A DNA stretch of 64,000 nucleotides. It comes from an uncultured Chitinophagaceae bacterium. GTDB lineage: Bacteria; Bacteroidota; Bacteroidia; Chitinophagales; Chitinophagaceae. The position numbers and the translations under genes are program-made. Below the pieces are notes generated by a model. That model worked only from the letters and a program-made list of their open reading frames with translations, was not told the origin of the DNA and searched no databases. The first letter of the stretch is position 1, and every line of letters starts with the position of its first letter. Below are positions 36,499-45,270 of the stretch, in pieces. The stretch is taken from contig CALMYJ010000005.1 of assembly GCA_937873715.1 (NCBI GenBank), forward strand, positions 62,001 through 126,000, written 5' to 3'.

Positions 36499-38410
36499 CT
36501 ATTAATTCAATTTTGCCTTTACGTTTTAATTCTCTTTCCTTAATCATTTCAAATATTACAGGTGTAATCAGTAATACATAAATGGTGGATGAAATTGTTC
36601 CCCCGATTAATGGAATGGTGATGGGACGCATAATATCACTGCCTACACCTGTTGCCCAAAGAATGGGTATCAAGCCAAACAGACCCACTGAAACAGTCAT
36701 CAGCTTTGGCCGCAATCTTTTTGCGGAACCTTCAATAACAAATTCCCTGATGATAGCAGGAGTAAGAGTTGCTTTTGAATTTCCATGTTTAGCAACCATA
36801 TTGTTCATTGCTTCATTCAGGTAAATGGTCATCAGCATAGCGGTTTCTATTGCCATTCCGAAAAGTGCGATAAACCCAACAGCTACTGCAACTGATAAAT
36901 TGATGCCATAGAAGTAAACCATGAATACGCCGCCAATCAATGCAAACGGAACAGTAATCATTGTAACAGTGGCCTCTTTAAAAGAATGATAAGTGAAGTA
37001 GAGCACCATGAAGATGATGATAATCACGATGGGTAAAATCATTTTCAACGTACGGTTTGCTCTTATTTGATTTTCCCATTGTCCGCTCCATTCCAGGAAA
37101 TAACCTTTGGGTAATTTGGTTATCATCTGGTTCAATCTCTCCTGTGCTTCTTTTACCGTGCTGCCCAAATCTCTTTCTCTAACATTAAACAGCACCGTTC
37201 CTCTCAGCATTGCATTTTCCGAGTTAATCATCGGGGGGCCATCACTCAGTTTTATATCCGCTACTGCTTCCAATGGAACAGGACCGAAATTCATTGTCTG
37301 TACCTGTAATCGTTTCAATGCTTCAAGATTGTTTCGGAAATCCTGTCCGTACCGTGCATTCACTGAAAAACGCTGACGGCCTTCAATAGTAGTGGTAAGT
37401 TTCATTCCTCCCAATGCACTTTCTATTACGGTGTTCACATCATCCACACTTAAACCATAGCGGCCTATTTCTTCCCGCTTTACAGCAATGTCAACATATT
37501 TACCGCCTGTGATTGGTTCTACATACAAATCTTTTACACCGTCAATTCCTTCCAACTGTTTTTTTATTGTTTGTGCAAAGGCATAAATGCTGTCAAGGTT
37601 TTGCCCGTACACTTTTAATCCCACATCAGTACGGATGCCAGTTGAAAGCATATTAATCCGGTTGATGATGGGCTGTGTCCATCCATTCGTAACACCGGGT
37701 ATCTGCATTTTTGAATTAAGCTCATTGATGATTCCATCCTTCGTCATGCCTTTCCGCCATTCAGATTTTGGTTTAAGCAAAATGATTGTTTCTATCATGC
37801 TGATTGGGGAGTTGTCAGTAGCCGTATTTGCCCTTCCTGCCTTGCCCAATACATGCGACACTTCGGGAACAGTACGAATGAGTTTATCCTGCACCTGCAG
37901 CAAACGCTTTGCTTCAGAGTTAGAAACATCAGGCAGTGTAACAGGCATAAACAGTAGTGAACCTTCATCCAGTGGCGGCATAAATTCAGAACCGAGACGG
38001 GTCATCATAATGATGCCGGTAGCCAACGCAATAATGTTAACTGCAATGGTGGTTTTACGCCACTTCAGACACCATTTTAAAATGGGAGTATAGATTTTTT
38101 CCAGTGTTCTTGTAATCGGATTTGCACTTTCCGGGTTTAATCTTCCCTTTAGAAAAAATGAAATCAGTACCGGCGTTAATGTAATGGCTAAAAAAGCATC
38201 AATCAAAAGAATGAATGTTTTTGTCCAAGCCAACGGATGAAAGAGCTTACCCTCCATTCCTGTTAATAAAAAAACAGGAAGAAAAGAGGTAACTACTATG
38301 ATGGTAGAATAGAAAACGCCGGGGCCAACTTGTTTAGATGACTTTTCAATAATCGCATTCCTTTCTTCTGCTGTCAACGGGTCTTTATTTCTTTTGAACC
38401 AGTTTGCCAT
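36485..38410 (-). CDS. cusA: CusA RND pump, C-terminal part of split gene
   Basis: 641 residues covering the CusA region from TM5 to the end. It opens MANWFKRNKDPLTAEER, then VGPGVFYSTIIVVTSFLPVF, which in full-length pumps follows the cytoplasmic loop after TM4. The ATG at 38408-38410 lies 2 nt after the stop of the N-terminal part and is in a different frame. No other domain is missing. It should pair with 38413-39702 to make a complete pump; see the finding on the split. Confidence 0.85.
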   Translation of the reverse strand: MANWFKRNKDPLTAEERNAIIEKSSKQVGPGVFYSTIIVVTSFLPVFLLTGMEGKLFHPLAWTKTFILLIDAFLAITLTPVLISFFLKGRLNPESANPITRTLEKIYTPILKWCLKWRKTTIAVNIIALATGIIMMTRLGSEFMPPLDEGSLLFMPVTLPDVSNSEAKRLLQVQDKLIRTVPEVSHVLGKAGRANTATDNSPISMIETIILLKPKSEWRKGMTKDGIINELNSKMQIPGVTNGWTQPIINRINMLSTGIRTDVGLKVYGQNLDSIYAFAQTIKKQLEGIDGVKDLYVEPITGGKYVDIAVKREEIGRYGLSVDDVNTVIESALGGMKLTTTIEGRQRFSVNARYGQDFRNNLEALKRLQVQTMNFGPVPLEAVADIKLSDGPPMINSENAMLRGTVLFNVRERDLGSTVKEAQERLNQMITKLPKGYFLEWSGQWENQIRANRTLKMILPIVIIIIFMVLYFTYHSFKEATVTMITVPFALIGGVFMVYFYGINLSVAVAVGFIALFGMAIETAMLMTIYLNEAMNNMVAKHGNSKATLTPAIIREFVIEGSAKRLRPKLMTVSVGLFGLIPILWATGVGSDIMRPITIPLIGGTISSTIYVLLITPVIFEMIKERELKRKGKIELIDVKE

Positions 38411-38412
38411 GT

Positions 38413-39702
38413 TTATACTTTGTCAGATGAATTAATTTTTGCTGATTGTGCTTCGCTGATATGCCGGTAAGCATTTTCCACCATTACAATGCCATCATCC
38501 ACCACCACACCAATGGCCAGAGCAATTCCTGTTAGTGACATGATGTTGGAAGAAATGCCAAACATTTCCAGAAAAATGAAACCTGCAGCTACAGAAATAG
38601 GTAGTTGGATTAAAATAATGACGGCACTTCGCCAGTGAAAAAGGAAAATAAGCACCACTAAAGAAACTACGATCATCTCCTCAATCAGTGTTCCTTTTAC
38701 TGAATCTATTGCCTCTTGTATTAATGTACTGCGATCATAAGAAGTTTTAAAAGTTACTCCCTCAGGCAATCCCTTTTGCACCTCTTTCATCTTTTCTTTA
38801 ACTGCTTCTATAACTTTATTTGCATTTTCATTGTAACGCATCACAACAATGCCGCCAACCACTTCGCCTTTTCCATCCATATCGAAAATGCCGAGGCGTA
38901 AATCGCCTCCCATTTGTACGGAACCTATATCTTTTACCCTTACCGGTATACCATTGTAATTGCTCAATGCAATATTTTCTACATCTTCTTTGCTTTTGAT
39001 ATAGCCCAAGCCACGGATGATATAAGCCATATCAGCCATTTCAAATTTTCTGCCGCCCACATCATTGTTATTCGCTTTCACTTTATTCATTACATCCATC
39101 AGGGAGATATTGTAATATTGCAACTTTACCGGGTCAACCACTAACTGGTACTGTTTTTCAAAACCACCAAAAGAAGCTACTTCCGCAACACCGGGAACTG
39201 TCTGCAATGCAAACTTGATGTACCAGTCCTGCAATGCCCTTTGTTCACCTAAATCCATTTTAGGTGCATCCAAATGATACCAGTAAATATGCCCGACACC
39301 AGTACCATCGGGACCCAATGTTGGAGTAACTCCCTGTGGTAGTAAACGCTGGGCAAAATTCAACCGTTCCAATACCCTTGTTCTTGCCCAATAGATGTCT
39401 ACATTATCTTCAAAAATCACATAGACAAAACTCATCCCGAACATAGATGAACCACGGATGTTCTTGATTTTTGGAATACCCTGCAGGTTGCTCACCAGCG
39501 GATAGGTGACCTGGTCTTCCATCACCTGCGGACTACGGCCCATCCACTCTGTAAAAACGATAACCTGGTTCTCACTTAAATCAGGAATCGCATCAATCGG
39601 ATTTTTCTTAACAGAGTAAATGCCATACGCAAACAGGCCCGCTGCGAATAGGAGCACAATAAGCCTGTTGCGTAAAGCGAGTTCAATTAATTTTTGAACC
39701 AT
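38413..39702 (-). CDS. cusA: CusA RND pump, N-terminal part of split gene
   Basis: 429 residues covering TM1 to TM4 and the first periplasmic loop. The TM4 signature AIGVVVDDGIVMVEN (396-410) matches HME4-type Cu(I)/Ag(I) pumps, unlike the DFG type in the CzcA fusion. The protein stops (TAA) in the cytoplasmic loop just after TM4, and the rest continues in another frame after 2 nt. It lies 17 nt downstream of a DUF3347 gene. Confidence 0.85.
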   Translation of the reverse strand: MVQKLIELALRNRLIVLLFAAGLFAYGIYSVKKNPIDAIPDLSENQVIVFTEWMGRSPQVMEDQVTYPLVSNLQGIPKIKNIRGSSMFGMSFVYVIFEDNVDIYWARTRVLERLNFAQRLLPQGVTPTLGPDGTGVGHIYWYHLDAPKMDLGEQRALQDWYIKFALQTVPGVAEVASFGGFEKQYQLVVDPVKLQYYNISLMDVMNKVKANNNDVGGRKFEMADMAYIIRGLGYIKSKEDVENIALSNYNGIPVRVKDIGSVQMGGDLRLGIFDMDGKGEVVGGIVVMRYNENANKVIEAVKEKMKEVQKGLPEGVTFKTSYDRSTLIQEAIDSVKGTLIEEMIVVSLVVLIFLFHWRSAVIILIQLPISVAAGFIFLEMFGISSNIMSLTGIALAIGVVVDDGIVMVENAYRHISEAQSAKINSSDKV

Positions 39703-39719
39703 GATGTTTGGTTAAATCA

Positions 39720-40352
39720 TTATTTAATTACTTCTTCCACACGGCCACACTTGAACATTTCAGCACCGAAATAAGGGTTCTTAATTTCCTTTACTTCGCT
39801 AATCCACATAGCACCTTTATTATCGTTTGCCATTGGGCAGTGATCGTGGAATAAAGGTCTACCGCCCCCGAAATTTTTCACTAGAGAATAAACATCCTCA
39901 CTCATGAGTATAAAATGCGAACGCTGGTGCTTAATGTCTCCCGCATTCTTTGCAATATGCTCACCATGATCCTGCAGTTCAGATGTTATTTCATCATACG
40001 CCTTTTTTTGTTCTGCGCTTAGCAGTGATTTATCAAACTTTTTTATAACATCTGCTATTGCCCTTCCACCACGGGCTGCTTCCTCAGGATTGTCGTTTGC
40101 CAGGGCATTTTTGATATGGAGGTAATGGTCAACAATTGCGTTGATGGAGGCGGCAGCGTTTGCATCCACATTTGTATAAACCACTGCAACGGCTTTCACA
40201 TCGTTGTCATCGGTAGTTGCAACATGTTGTGTTGTATCCTTATCCATTTTGCTCATGTCATGCCCTTCATGTTCATTTTTACTGCCACCACTATTGCAGG
40301 CGGCAAATACTATAGCGCTGATAGCTAACATGCTGAAGAATATCTTTTTCAT
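39720..40352 (-). CDS. DUF3347 periplasmic lipoprotein
   Basis: 210 residues with lipoprotein signal (LAISAIVFAACNSGG), a Met/His-rich linker (EHEGHDMSKMDKD) and a DUF3347 helical domain from about residue 70. Its C-terminal part contains FHDHCPMANDNKGAMWIS and GAEMFKCGRVEEVIK, motifs also found at the end of CusB proteins that carry this domain. A periplasmic metal chaperone role for the CusA complex is inferred from operon position. Confidence 0.88.
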   Translation of the reverse strand: MKKIFFSMLAISAIVFAACNSGGSKNEHEGHDMSKMDKDTTQHVATTDDNDVKAVAVVYTNVDANAAASINAIVDHYLHIKNALANDNPEEAARGGRAIADVIKKFDKSLLSAEQKKAYDEITSELQDHGEHIAKNAGDIKHQRSHFILMSEDVYSLVKNFGGGRPLFHDHCPMANDNKGAMWISEVKEIKNPYFGAEMFKCGRVEEVIK

Positions 40353-40373
40353 TGAATTGTAGTTTTATTGAGA

Positions 40374-40832
40374 TTAATGTTTATGGTTAGGATCTTCTTT
40401 TTTTGTTTCCTTTAACTTCATTCCGCATTTAGGGCATTTACCCGCTTGCGCATAGGTTTTATCGCCTTCACATTTCATCGGGCATGAATATGCTTTTACC
40501 ACTTCCATTTTCATTTTTTCTTTTGCGGAAAGGGTTAAGTTCATTCCACATTTTGTGCACTTACCGGGGCTTTCGCTTGTTACATCGGCGTGCATGGGGC
40601 AGGAGTAGTTTTTTGTAACCTCCGCTTTCATTTGTTCTTTTTTGGAACGCTCCAGCTTCATTCCGCATACAGGACAGTTGCCGGGCTTTTTCATGGCTAT
40701 TGAATCATGCATTGAGCAGGTATAGAGGATTGTATGCTTGAGTGTATCCTTCTTACCAGCTTTTTCCTGGGCAAACACAGTAACAGACATGATGGTGAAG
40801 GCTGCCATCATCAGCATTTTTAATGATTTCAT
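40374..40832 (-). CDS. Triple metal-binding-repeat periplasmic protein
   Basis: 152 residues from ATG 40832, which gives the signal MKSLKMLMMAAFTIMSVTVFAQ; the longer frame adds 23 unlikely residues. Three YHS-like metal-binding repeats follow (YTCSMHDS...CPVCGM, YSCPMHAD...CTKCGM, YSCPMKCE...CPKCGM) with Lys/Glu linkers and nothing else. A soluble periplasmic copper or silver buffer is the likely role. The same repeat type is fused to the ATPase and both CusB-like proteins in this island. Confidence 0.85.
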   Translation of the reverse strand: MKSLKMLMMAAFTIMSVTVFAQEKAGKKDTLKHTILYTCSMHDSIAMKKPGNCPVCGMKLERSKKEQMKAEVTKNYSCPMHADVTSESPGKCTKCGMNLTLSAKEKMKMEVVKAYSCPMKCEGDKTYAQAGKCPKCGMKLKETKKEDPNHKH

Positions 40833-40887
40833 TTTATATAATTTAATGTGTGAAAAAGAAATATATGGGCATAAGGAAATGCCAATA

Positions 40888-40910
40888 GCCCGACAAGTCA
40901 TTTGTCCGGC
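40888..40910. other. Imperfect hairpin in small gene gap
   Basis: GCCCGACAA and TTGTCCGGC pair with one mismatch across a 5-nt loop, between the HYC_CC_PP gene and the metal-binding-repeat gene. There is no T-tract. It could be a leader stem or mRNA processing site in the operon. Confidence 0.35.
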
Positions 40911-40929
40911 TTCAGAAAGGGTGTAATCT

Positions 40930-41328
40930 TTAAATCAGGAAAGTGCGATTGAGGATATATACAGCAATGCCAGTACTTCGGGGAGGTGCATTACTTACCG
41001 GGTTTGCTTCAGTTAAACTTGAAATATGTATTAACGGAATTTCAGCGTATCCGGGAATGAGTGCTATCCCAGAGATTTGCATTAGCTGAAAAGAAGATTC
41101 AATAATCTTTTGGTCGGAACTGTTCTTTACAAATTTGTGTTCATCTTTACAGCAGCCATTGTCTTTTTCGCTGCTTTTTTCCATGCCACAATTGCCACAT
41201 GTTTTTGACTCCTTATGTCCCCAGCCCCAATCGGCCAATTCGCCCATACAATAGTGCATGTGCAAGGTGGCGCCTGTTGAGCTACCCAGGTACAATAAGG
41301 CGATTATGACAGTAAGAACCTTTTTCAT
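40930..41328 (-). CDS. HYC_CC_PP family protein
   Basis: 132 residues from ATG 41328 (MKKVLTVIIALLYLG), which gives a signal peptide. The name-giving motifs are visible: HMHYCMG (HYC), CGNCGME, and GCCKDEHKFVK (CC), with a proline-rich C-terminal part (NAPPRSTG). The family is Bacteroidota-specific, periplasmic and usually found near copper-resistance genes. The gene is the first of its transcript: a TACTTTTG -7 box lies at 41343-41350 and a 16-bp palindrome at 41372-41387. Confidence 0.82.
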   Translation of the reverse strand: MKKVLTVIIALLYLGSSTGATLHMHYCMGELADWGWGHKESKTCGNCGMEKSSEKDNGCCKDEHKFVKNSSDQKIIESSFQLMQISGIALIPGYAEIPLIHISSLTEANPVSNAPPRSTGIAVYILNRTFLI

Positions 41329-41342
41329 ACTAAAACCTGTAA

Positions 41343-41387
41343 CAAAAGTATAGGTATTTCCGTGCACGTATTTACAAAATTTTGTAA
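41343..41387 (-). promoter_or_regulatory. Promoter with 16-bp palindromic operator (site A)
   Basis: The perfect palindrome TTACAAAATTTTGTAA (41372-41387) lies 21 bp upstream of a Bacteroidota-type -7 box TACTTTTG (minus strand, 41343-41350), 14 nt before the HYC_CC_PP start. A smaller palindrome CGTGCACG sits between them. A near-identical arrangement precedes the HMA-MauE gene, so both are probably bound by one regulator over the -33 region. Confidence 0.7.
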
Positions 41388-41498
41388 CACTTTTATAGTT
41401 TAATGACTTTTATCTACTTGCAGCAATCCCTTTTTCGTACAAAAGGTGCTTTAAGCAACCGCCAAAGGAAACCTCTTATCGTTTTAATTGTCAACATT

Positions 41499-42239
41499 TT
41501 ATAACATAGCTATGAACATTATACCGCTCATTCCAATCATCAGGGCATCTTCAATAATTGTTATGGTACTCATGGGCAGGTTAAAGACATCACCGAGGCA
41601 GGCACATTTTATTTTTCGTTTGTTCAGCACACTTTGCAATACCCCGATAATGCTTACCGTCATTACCGTAAAGGTAACGATATTGGTAAGGATGGGATTG
41701 AAACCTGTAAGGAACGCTGCACCCAGAGCCAGCTCGGTGAATGCATAAATATAGCCCCATGCACTCCATTTTTTTGCCACAATATCATACATGCTGTAGC
41801 TTTCTGCAAAACCTTTCAGGTTAAGCAATTTGAAAAAAGAAAAGACCAAAAAGAACCCGGCCATAAAATGGTTCATCCACCGCATCCAAGCAAACTCTCC
41901 CTGCATCCATTCTACTAACAATGTAATACCGGTAATGTAAGCAAAGATTAGCAGTATAGGTTTGTATGTTACTATCCATGATTTGTTTTCTATTTCATCA
42001 ACTTCCACAACGGCAGCATAAGGACTGTGATTGTTTTCTGACAATTGATATTTTGGATAATCTTTCAGTGCAGCCTTTAACTCAGCAGTTGCAATGTGTT
42101 TGTCCATTTCAATCGTTGCTTCGCCTTTTGATAAATCAATGCTTACATTTTTAACCCCTGCTATTTTTGATAAAAGACCCTGCACTTTTGCCTCGCATCC
42201 GCTACAGGTCATTCCGGTTACGCTATATGTATGTGTCAT
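41499..42239 (-). CDS. HMA domain - MauE/DoxX-like membrane protein
   Basis: 246 residues. The N-terminal HMA domain has GMTCSGC (residues 8-14) and a normal length of about 68. A linker leads to four membrane helices with MauE/DoxX-like features, including KCACLGDVFNLPMSTITIIED, which includes a CxC pair near the membrane. The design suggests passing a soft metal or redox equivalents to or from the membrane. It has its own promoter, with palindromic site B upstream, and is followed by the HYC_CC_PP unit. Fusion of HMA to MauE is known in Bacteroidota but not functionally characterised as far as I know. Confidence 0.82.
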   Translation of the reverse strand: MTHTYSVTGMTCSGCEAKVQGLLSKIAGVKNVSIDLSKGEATIEMDKHIATAELKAALKDYPKYQLSENNHSPYAAVVEVDEIENKSWIVTYKPILLIFAYITGITLLVEWMQGEFAWMRWMNHFMAGFFLVFSFFKLLNLKGFAESYSMYDIVAKKWSAWGYIYAFTELALGAAFLTGFNPILTNIVTFTVMTVSIIGVLQSVLNKRKIKCACLGDVFNLPMSTITIIEDALMIGMSGIMFIAML

Positions 42240-42256
42240 AGTAATATACTTTGATG

Positions 42257-42302
42257 CAAAGCTACTATGACACCATGCCGCCGTTATTACAGAATTTTGT
42301 AA
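42257..42302 (-). promoter_or_regulatory. Promoter with 16-bp palindromic operator (site B)
   Basis: TTACAGAATTTTGTAA (42287-42302) differs from site A by one base. It lies 22 bp upstream of a -7 box TAGCTTTG (minus strand, 42257-42264), 17 nt before the HMA-MauE start. Sequence and spacing match site A (21 bp), which argues for shared regulation. The nearby AraC gene product is one candidate regulator. Confidence 0.7.
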
Positions 42303-42307
42303 AAAGT

Positions 42308-42823
42308 TTATATCGATTTGTTCTCTTTGCCTATTGCATCAAAATGTCTTTTTCTTCTTTCTTTGTCCAGATCCTCAATAGCCTGAGAACTTTCCAGTTT
42401 ACTTATGTATCCTTCAGGCAATTTATTTTCCTTAGCACCTGAAACAACGTACTCTTTATACCAGTCGTATGGATGAAGTGAGTTGTCAATTGCAGATGAA
42501 TCGGCTATATATACCTGTGCTTTTATTAATTGACCGTCTGTATCCAGAACGTCTATCATTGTTTCATTGTATCCATTTCCCAAACCTTCTGCATCATCCA
42601 GTTTCTCTTTTTCTTTTTCGACTATCTCAAATACAACACCCCATACTTTATCATCAACGTTATTTGTTTGCACAATGTTTCCTTTCACAGAACCATCTTT
42701 ACTTTTTTTGTTAAAAGCAAATGAATACCCATCTAATGAGGCATTGCAAACTTTGGTTGATGATGGTACTCTTTTTCTCAGCCTGCCGATGTTCATGTTT
42801 GAACCGTAAGCGAATATTTTCAT
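42308..42823 (-). CDS. Gamma-glutamylcyclotransferase-like (AIG2/GGCT) protein
   Basis: 171 residues beginning MKIFAYGSNMNIGRLRKR, the YGSN signature of the GGCT/AIG2 fold. The catalytic glutamate is probably in the DDAEGLGNGY segment (about residue 77). These cytoplasmic enzymes release 5-oxoproline from gamma-glutamyl amino acids or peptides such as glutathione. It starts 2 nt after the AraC stop, so it is cotranscribed with the regulator. A link to thiol metabolism during metal stress is possible but inferred. Confidence 0.82.
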   Translation of the reverse strand: MKIFAYGSNMNIGRLRKRVPSSTKVCNASLDGYSFAFNKKSKDGSVKGNIVQTNNVDDKVWGVVFEIVEKEKEKLDDAEGLGNGYNETMIDVLDTDGQLIKAQVYIADSSAIDNSLHPYDWYKEYVVSGAKENKLPEGYISKLESSQAIEDLDKERRKRHFDAIGKENKSI

Positions 42824-42825
42824 AG

Positions 42826-43389
42826 CTATTTTTTTACTTCATCCAAAAATTTCCGGTGGCCACCTAACTTTTTAAACTCACTTGGTGTGAGCCCTGTCAC
42901 TTTTTTAAACTGAGAAGATAAATGTGCCACACTGCTATATCCTAATTGGTATGAAATTTCGCTGGTATTCATTTCACCATAAATTAGTAGCTCTTTTACT
43001 TTTTCAATCTTTTGCAGGATGAAGTATTGCTCCAGAGTTATTCCCTCTACCTCTGAAAAAAGGCGTGAGATATAGCTGTAGTCTTTGTGCAATGCTTTAC
43101 TTAAAAAATCACTGATACTGAAATGTTCTTTGATATCGCCGGTTTGTACCTTTTGGATAAGCAGCGTTTTAATCTTTTCAATCTGCTTTTGCTTCTGGTT
43201 GTCCAATATTTCAAAACCCAAACCAGCCAACCGTTTGTTGAGTGTATTTAAATGATTTTCAGATGGCGGCGTTTGTAATTCCACTTCTCCCAGGCGGATT
43301 GCTTTTATTTCAAGATCCAGCTTTTCCAGTTCCTGCCCTACAGCCATTACACAGCGGCTGCAGACCATATTCTTGATGTACAATATCAT
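42826..43389 (-). CDS. AraC-family regulator with N-terminal CxxC domain
   Basis: 187 residues from ATG 43389; the longer frame starts at TTG. The N-terminus (NMVCSRCVMAVGQELEKL, then GFEIL) resembles an HMA-like metal-binding fold with a CSRC site, and the C-terminus is an AraC HTH pair (SEISYQLGYSSVAHLSSQFKKVTGLTPSEFKK). It is therefore a probable metal-sensing activator. It is the first gene of the minus-strand block, in front of the GGCT-like and HMA-MauE genes. A 12-bp palindrome, AGTTTTAAAACT, lies at 43429-43440 upstream. Confidence 0.85.
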   Translation of the reverse strand: MILYIKNMVCSRCVMAVGQELEKLDLEIKAIRLGEVELQTPPSENHLNTLNKRLAGLGFEILDNQKQKQIEKIKTLLIQKVQTGDIKEHFSISDFLSKALHKDYSYISRLFSEVEGITLEQYFILQKIEKVKELLIYGEMNTSEISYQLGYSSVAHLSSQFKKVTGLTPSEFKKLGGHRKFLDEVKK

Positions 43390-43701
43390 TATCAGCAATT
43401 TTCTTTAAAAGATAAGAGTTGTTGTTTAAGTTTTAAAACTAAACGAATCCTGTCATTCACAAATATCCTCCTTGTGCAGCATATAGGTCAACACAACAAA
43501 ACATTGGAAATCAACGGGTAAGTAAATAGTCTCCTTTTTTAGACGAATTCTCTATACTTATGTGTTCTGCATAGACTGTTACTAACATCCCTTTAACCTT
43601 AAAAACAGATTTATTAAATTTGATTCAGACCCATCCCGTTGTAAGACTGAGAGGCATTATTAATTCTTGGCTGCTGAGATAGTAGTATCTGAGATAATTG
43701 T
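43390..43701. other. 312-bp divergent intergenic region
   Basis: The gap between two divergent AraC-type genes contains the palindrome AGTTTTAAAACT (43429-43440, extended by GTTT/AAAC) near the minus-strand gene and a TATCTTTT -7-like box (minus, 43407-43414). No RNA gene or other element is recognised in the remainder. Confidence 0.4.
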
Positions 43702-44670
43702 ATGCATATGGAATTGATCTTATCTAATGGAGGGATTCTTGAATTTCAACCAGGCCTGCCTGAAAAATATGCCGGACCGGTTCTGCGTGGCGCAGTAGCT
43801 CACTGTGCAAAATCAAATCTTACCGAAGTAGTTGTGCAGGAATTATCCGGCGACGGTTACTGGATAAGATTTAGCATCGGCAGGTTTCTAAAAAAAGTCA
43901 GCGCAAGCAAATGGCTCCATACAAAAGGATTTTATAGCTCCTTTATGCTGAAAAACGGAGCCCACAAAGAAATTGATTCAATCGGTAAGTTTCATCTTCG
44001 GCAAGATCAATACACCTGCTTTTTTTCCAATTCTGCAAACTGTAACGCCACTTTTGAAAAGAACAACGAATTTCGGTTGCTTGATGTCTTTTATTCTCCG
44101 TCTGTGTTGAAGGAATTAGCTCCATACTTTCCGGAGCTTAATGGGTTTTTAAATTCAACATCACCGATGTTTTTAAATGGCAAGAAGGGATGGACATTGC
44201 CAACCATGAAAGAGATCTATAATCAAATACTCGAATGTCCGTATGATGAAGCGACGAGGCAATTCTACTTCGATTTAAAAGTAAGAGAATTGTTGTATCA
44301 GTTATTAGAAAAAGCATTTAAACGAAATGCAGCAGAGCCAAATTTCACACCATTTGAAATATCACGGATTCACGAGGCAAAAACAATACTCGAAAGTTAC
44401 ATAGACAAAAAACCTCCTTCTATCCGCCAGCTTTCACGCCGGGTGGCCATTAATGAAAACAAATTAAAGAACGGATTTAAAAAATATTTCAGTGCCGGAT
44501 TATTTGAATGGCTGATGGAAAGAAAGATGCAACATGCAAAGCAACTTGTTTTAACTACCAATAAACCTATCAAAGAAATAAGCTCTTTGGTAGGCTATCC
44601 CCGTACTACCAATTTTATAACAGCCTTTCGCAGACGTTTTGGAATGACGCCTGGTTCTTTAAGACGATAA
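43702..44670 (+). CDS. AraC-family transcriptional regulator
   Basis: 322 residues. The N-terminal 200 residues are a ligand-binding region without a recognised fold. The C-terminal AraC HTH pair is clear (IRQLSRRVAINENKLKNGFKKYF and IKEISSLVGYPRTTNFITAFRRRFGMTPGSLRR). An ATG at 43708 is the alternative start. It lies 98 nt upstream of the MauE-like gene on the same strand and probably controls it. The N-terminus lacks the CxxC domain of the other AraC protein, so it likely senses something else. Confidence 0.88.
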   Translation: MHMELILSNGGILEFQPGLPEKYAGPVLRGAVAHCAKSNLTEVVVQELSGDGYWIRFSIGRFLKKVSASKWLHTKGFYSSFMLKNGAHKEIDSIGKFHLRQDQYTCFFSNSANCNATFEKNNEFRLLDVFYSPSVLKELAPYFPELNGFLNSTSPMFLNGKKGWTLPTMKEIYNQILECPYDEATRQFYFDLKVRELLYQLLEKAFKRNAAEPNFTPFEISRIHEAKTILESYIDKKPPSIRQLSRRVAINENKLKNGFKKYFSAGLFEWLMERKMQHAKQLVLTTNKPIKEISSLVGYPRTTNFITAFRRRFGMTPGSLRR

Positions 44671-44768
44671 TAATTCTTTTCGCAAAACTTCAGGCATATC
44701 TGGCAAACAACAATAGGAAAAAGTGAAGTGAGTTTATCGTGATCTTTATAGTGCACAATGACTGCACT

Positions 44769-45233
44769 ATGAGAAAACAGGAAAAGAACACACCTTTATT
44801 TATTGAGATAGTTTCCGCTCTCTTACTCTTCCTGTTTCTGTACACCAGCATCAGTAAGCTGAAAGATCATCATGCTTTCCAGGTTGTCTTAGCAAAATCT
44901 CCGTTATTGGGTACATATTCAGTTTTACTATCTTGGGCAATACCCGTAGTAGAAATAATTACATCTGCTTTGTTATTTATTCCAGCAACACGTAAAAGGG
45001 GGTTGCAATTGTCATTTACACTGATGCTTTTTTTTACCACTTACATAGCATACATGATTTTGTTTGCATCAAACCTGCCTTGCTCATGCGGCGGTGTGCT
45101 GCAAGAGCTGTCATGGACGCAGCATCTTGTGTTTAATATCATTTTTCTATTGCTAAACATATTTGCCCTGTGGCACTACCGAAGAAATGAACTCTTTATT
45201 GCAATAAACAGGAATAGCCGAACACCTGTATAA
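44769..45233 (+). CDS. MauE/DoxX-like membrane protein
   Basis: 154 residues from ATG 44769; the longer frame begins at GTG and adds 10 odd residues. Four membrane helices, with LFLYTSISKLKDHHAFQ and NLPCSCGGVLQELSWTQHL matching MauE-type redox-associated membrane proteins. The CxCGG between helices is the conserved cysteine site. It is followed 37 nt later by a small DUF6520-like secreted protein, a frequent pairing in Bacteroidota. The function is undetermined; disulfide exchange at the membrane is the usual guess. Confidence 0.82.
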   Translation: MRKQEKNTPLFIEIVSALLLFLFLYTSISKLKDHHAFQVVLAKSPLLGTYSVLLSWAIPVVEIITSALLFIPATRKRGLQLSFTLMLFFTTYIAYMILFASNLPCSCGGVLQELSWTQHLVFNIIFLLLNIFALWHYRRNELFIAINRNSRTPV

Positions 45234-45270
45234 AAAAGTAGGCAACAATTAATCAACTAAATATTATTTT

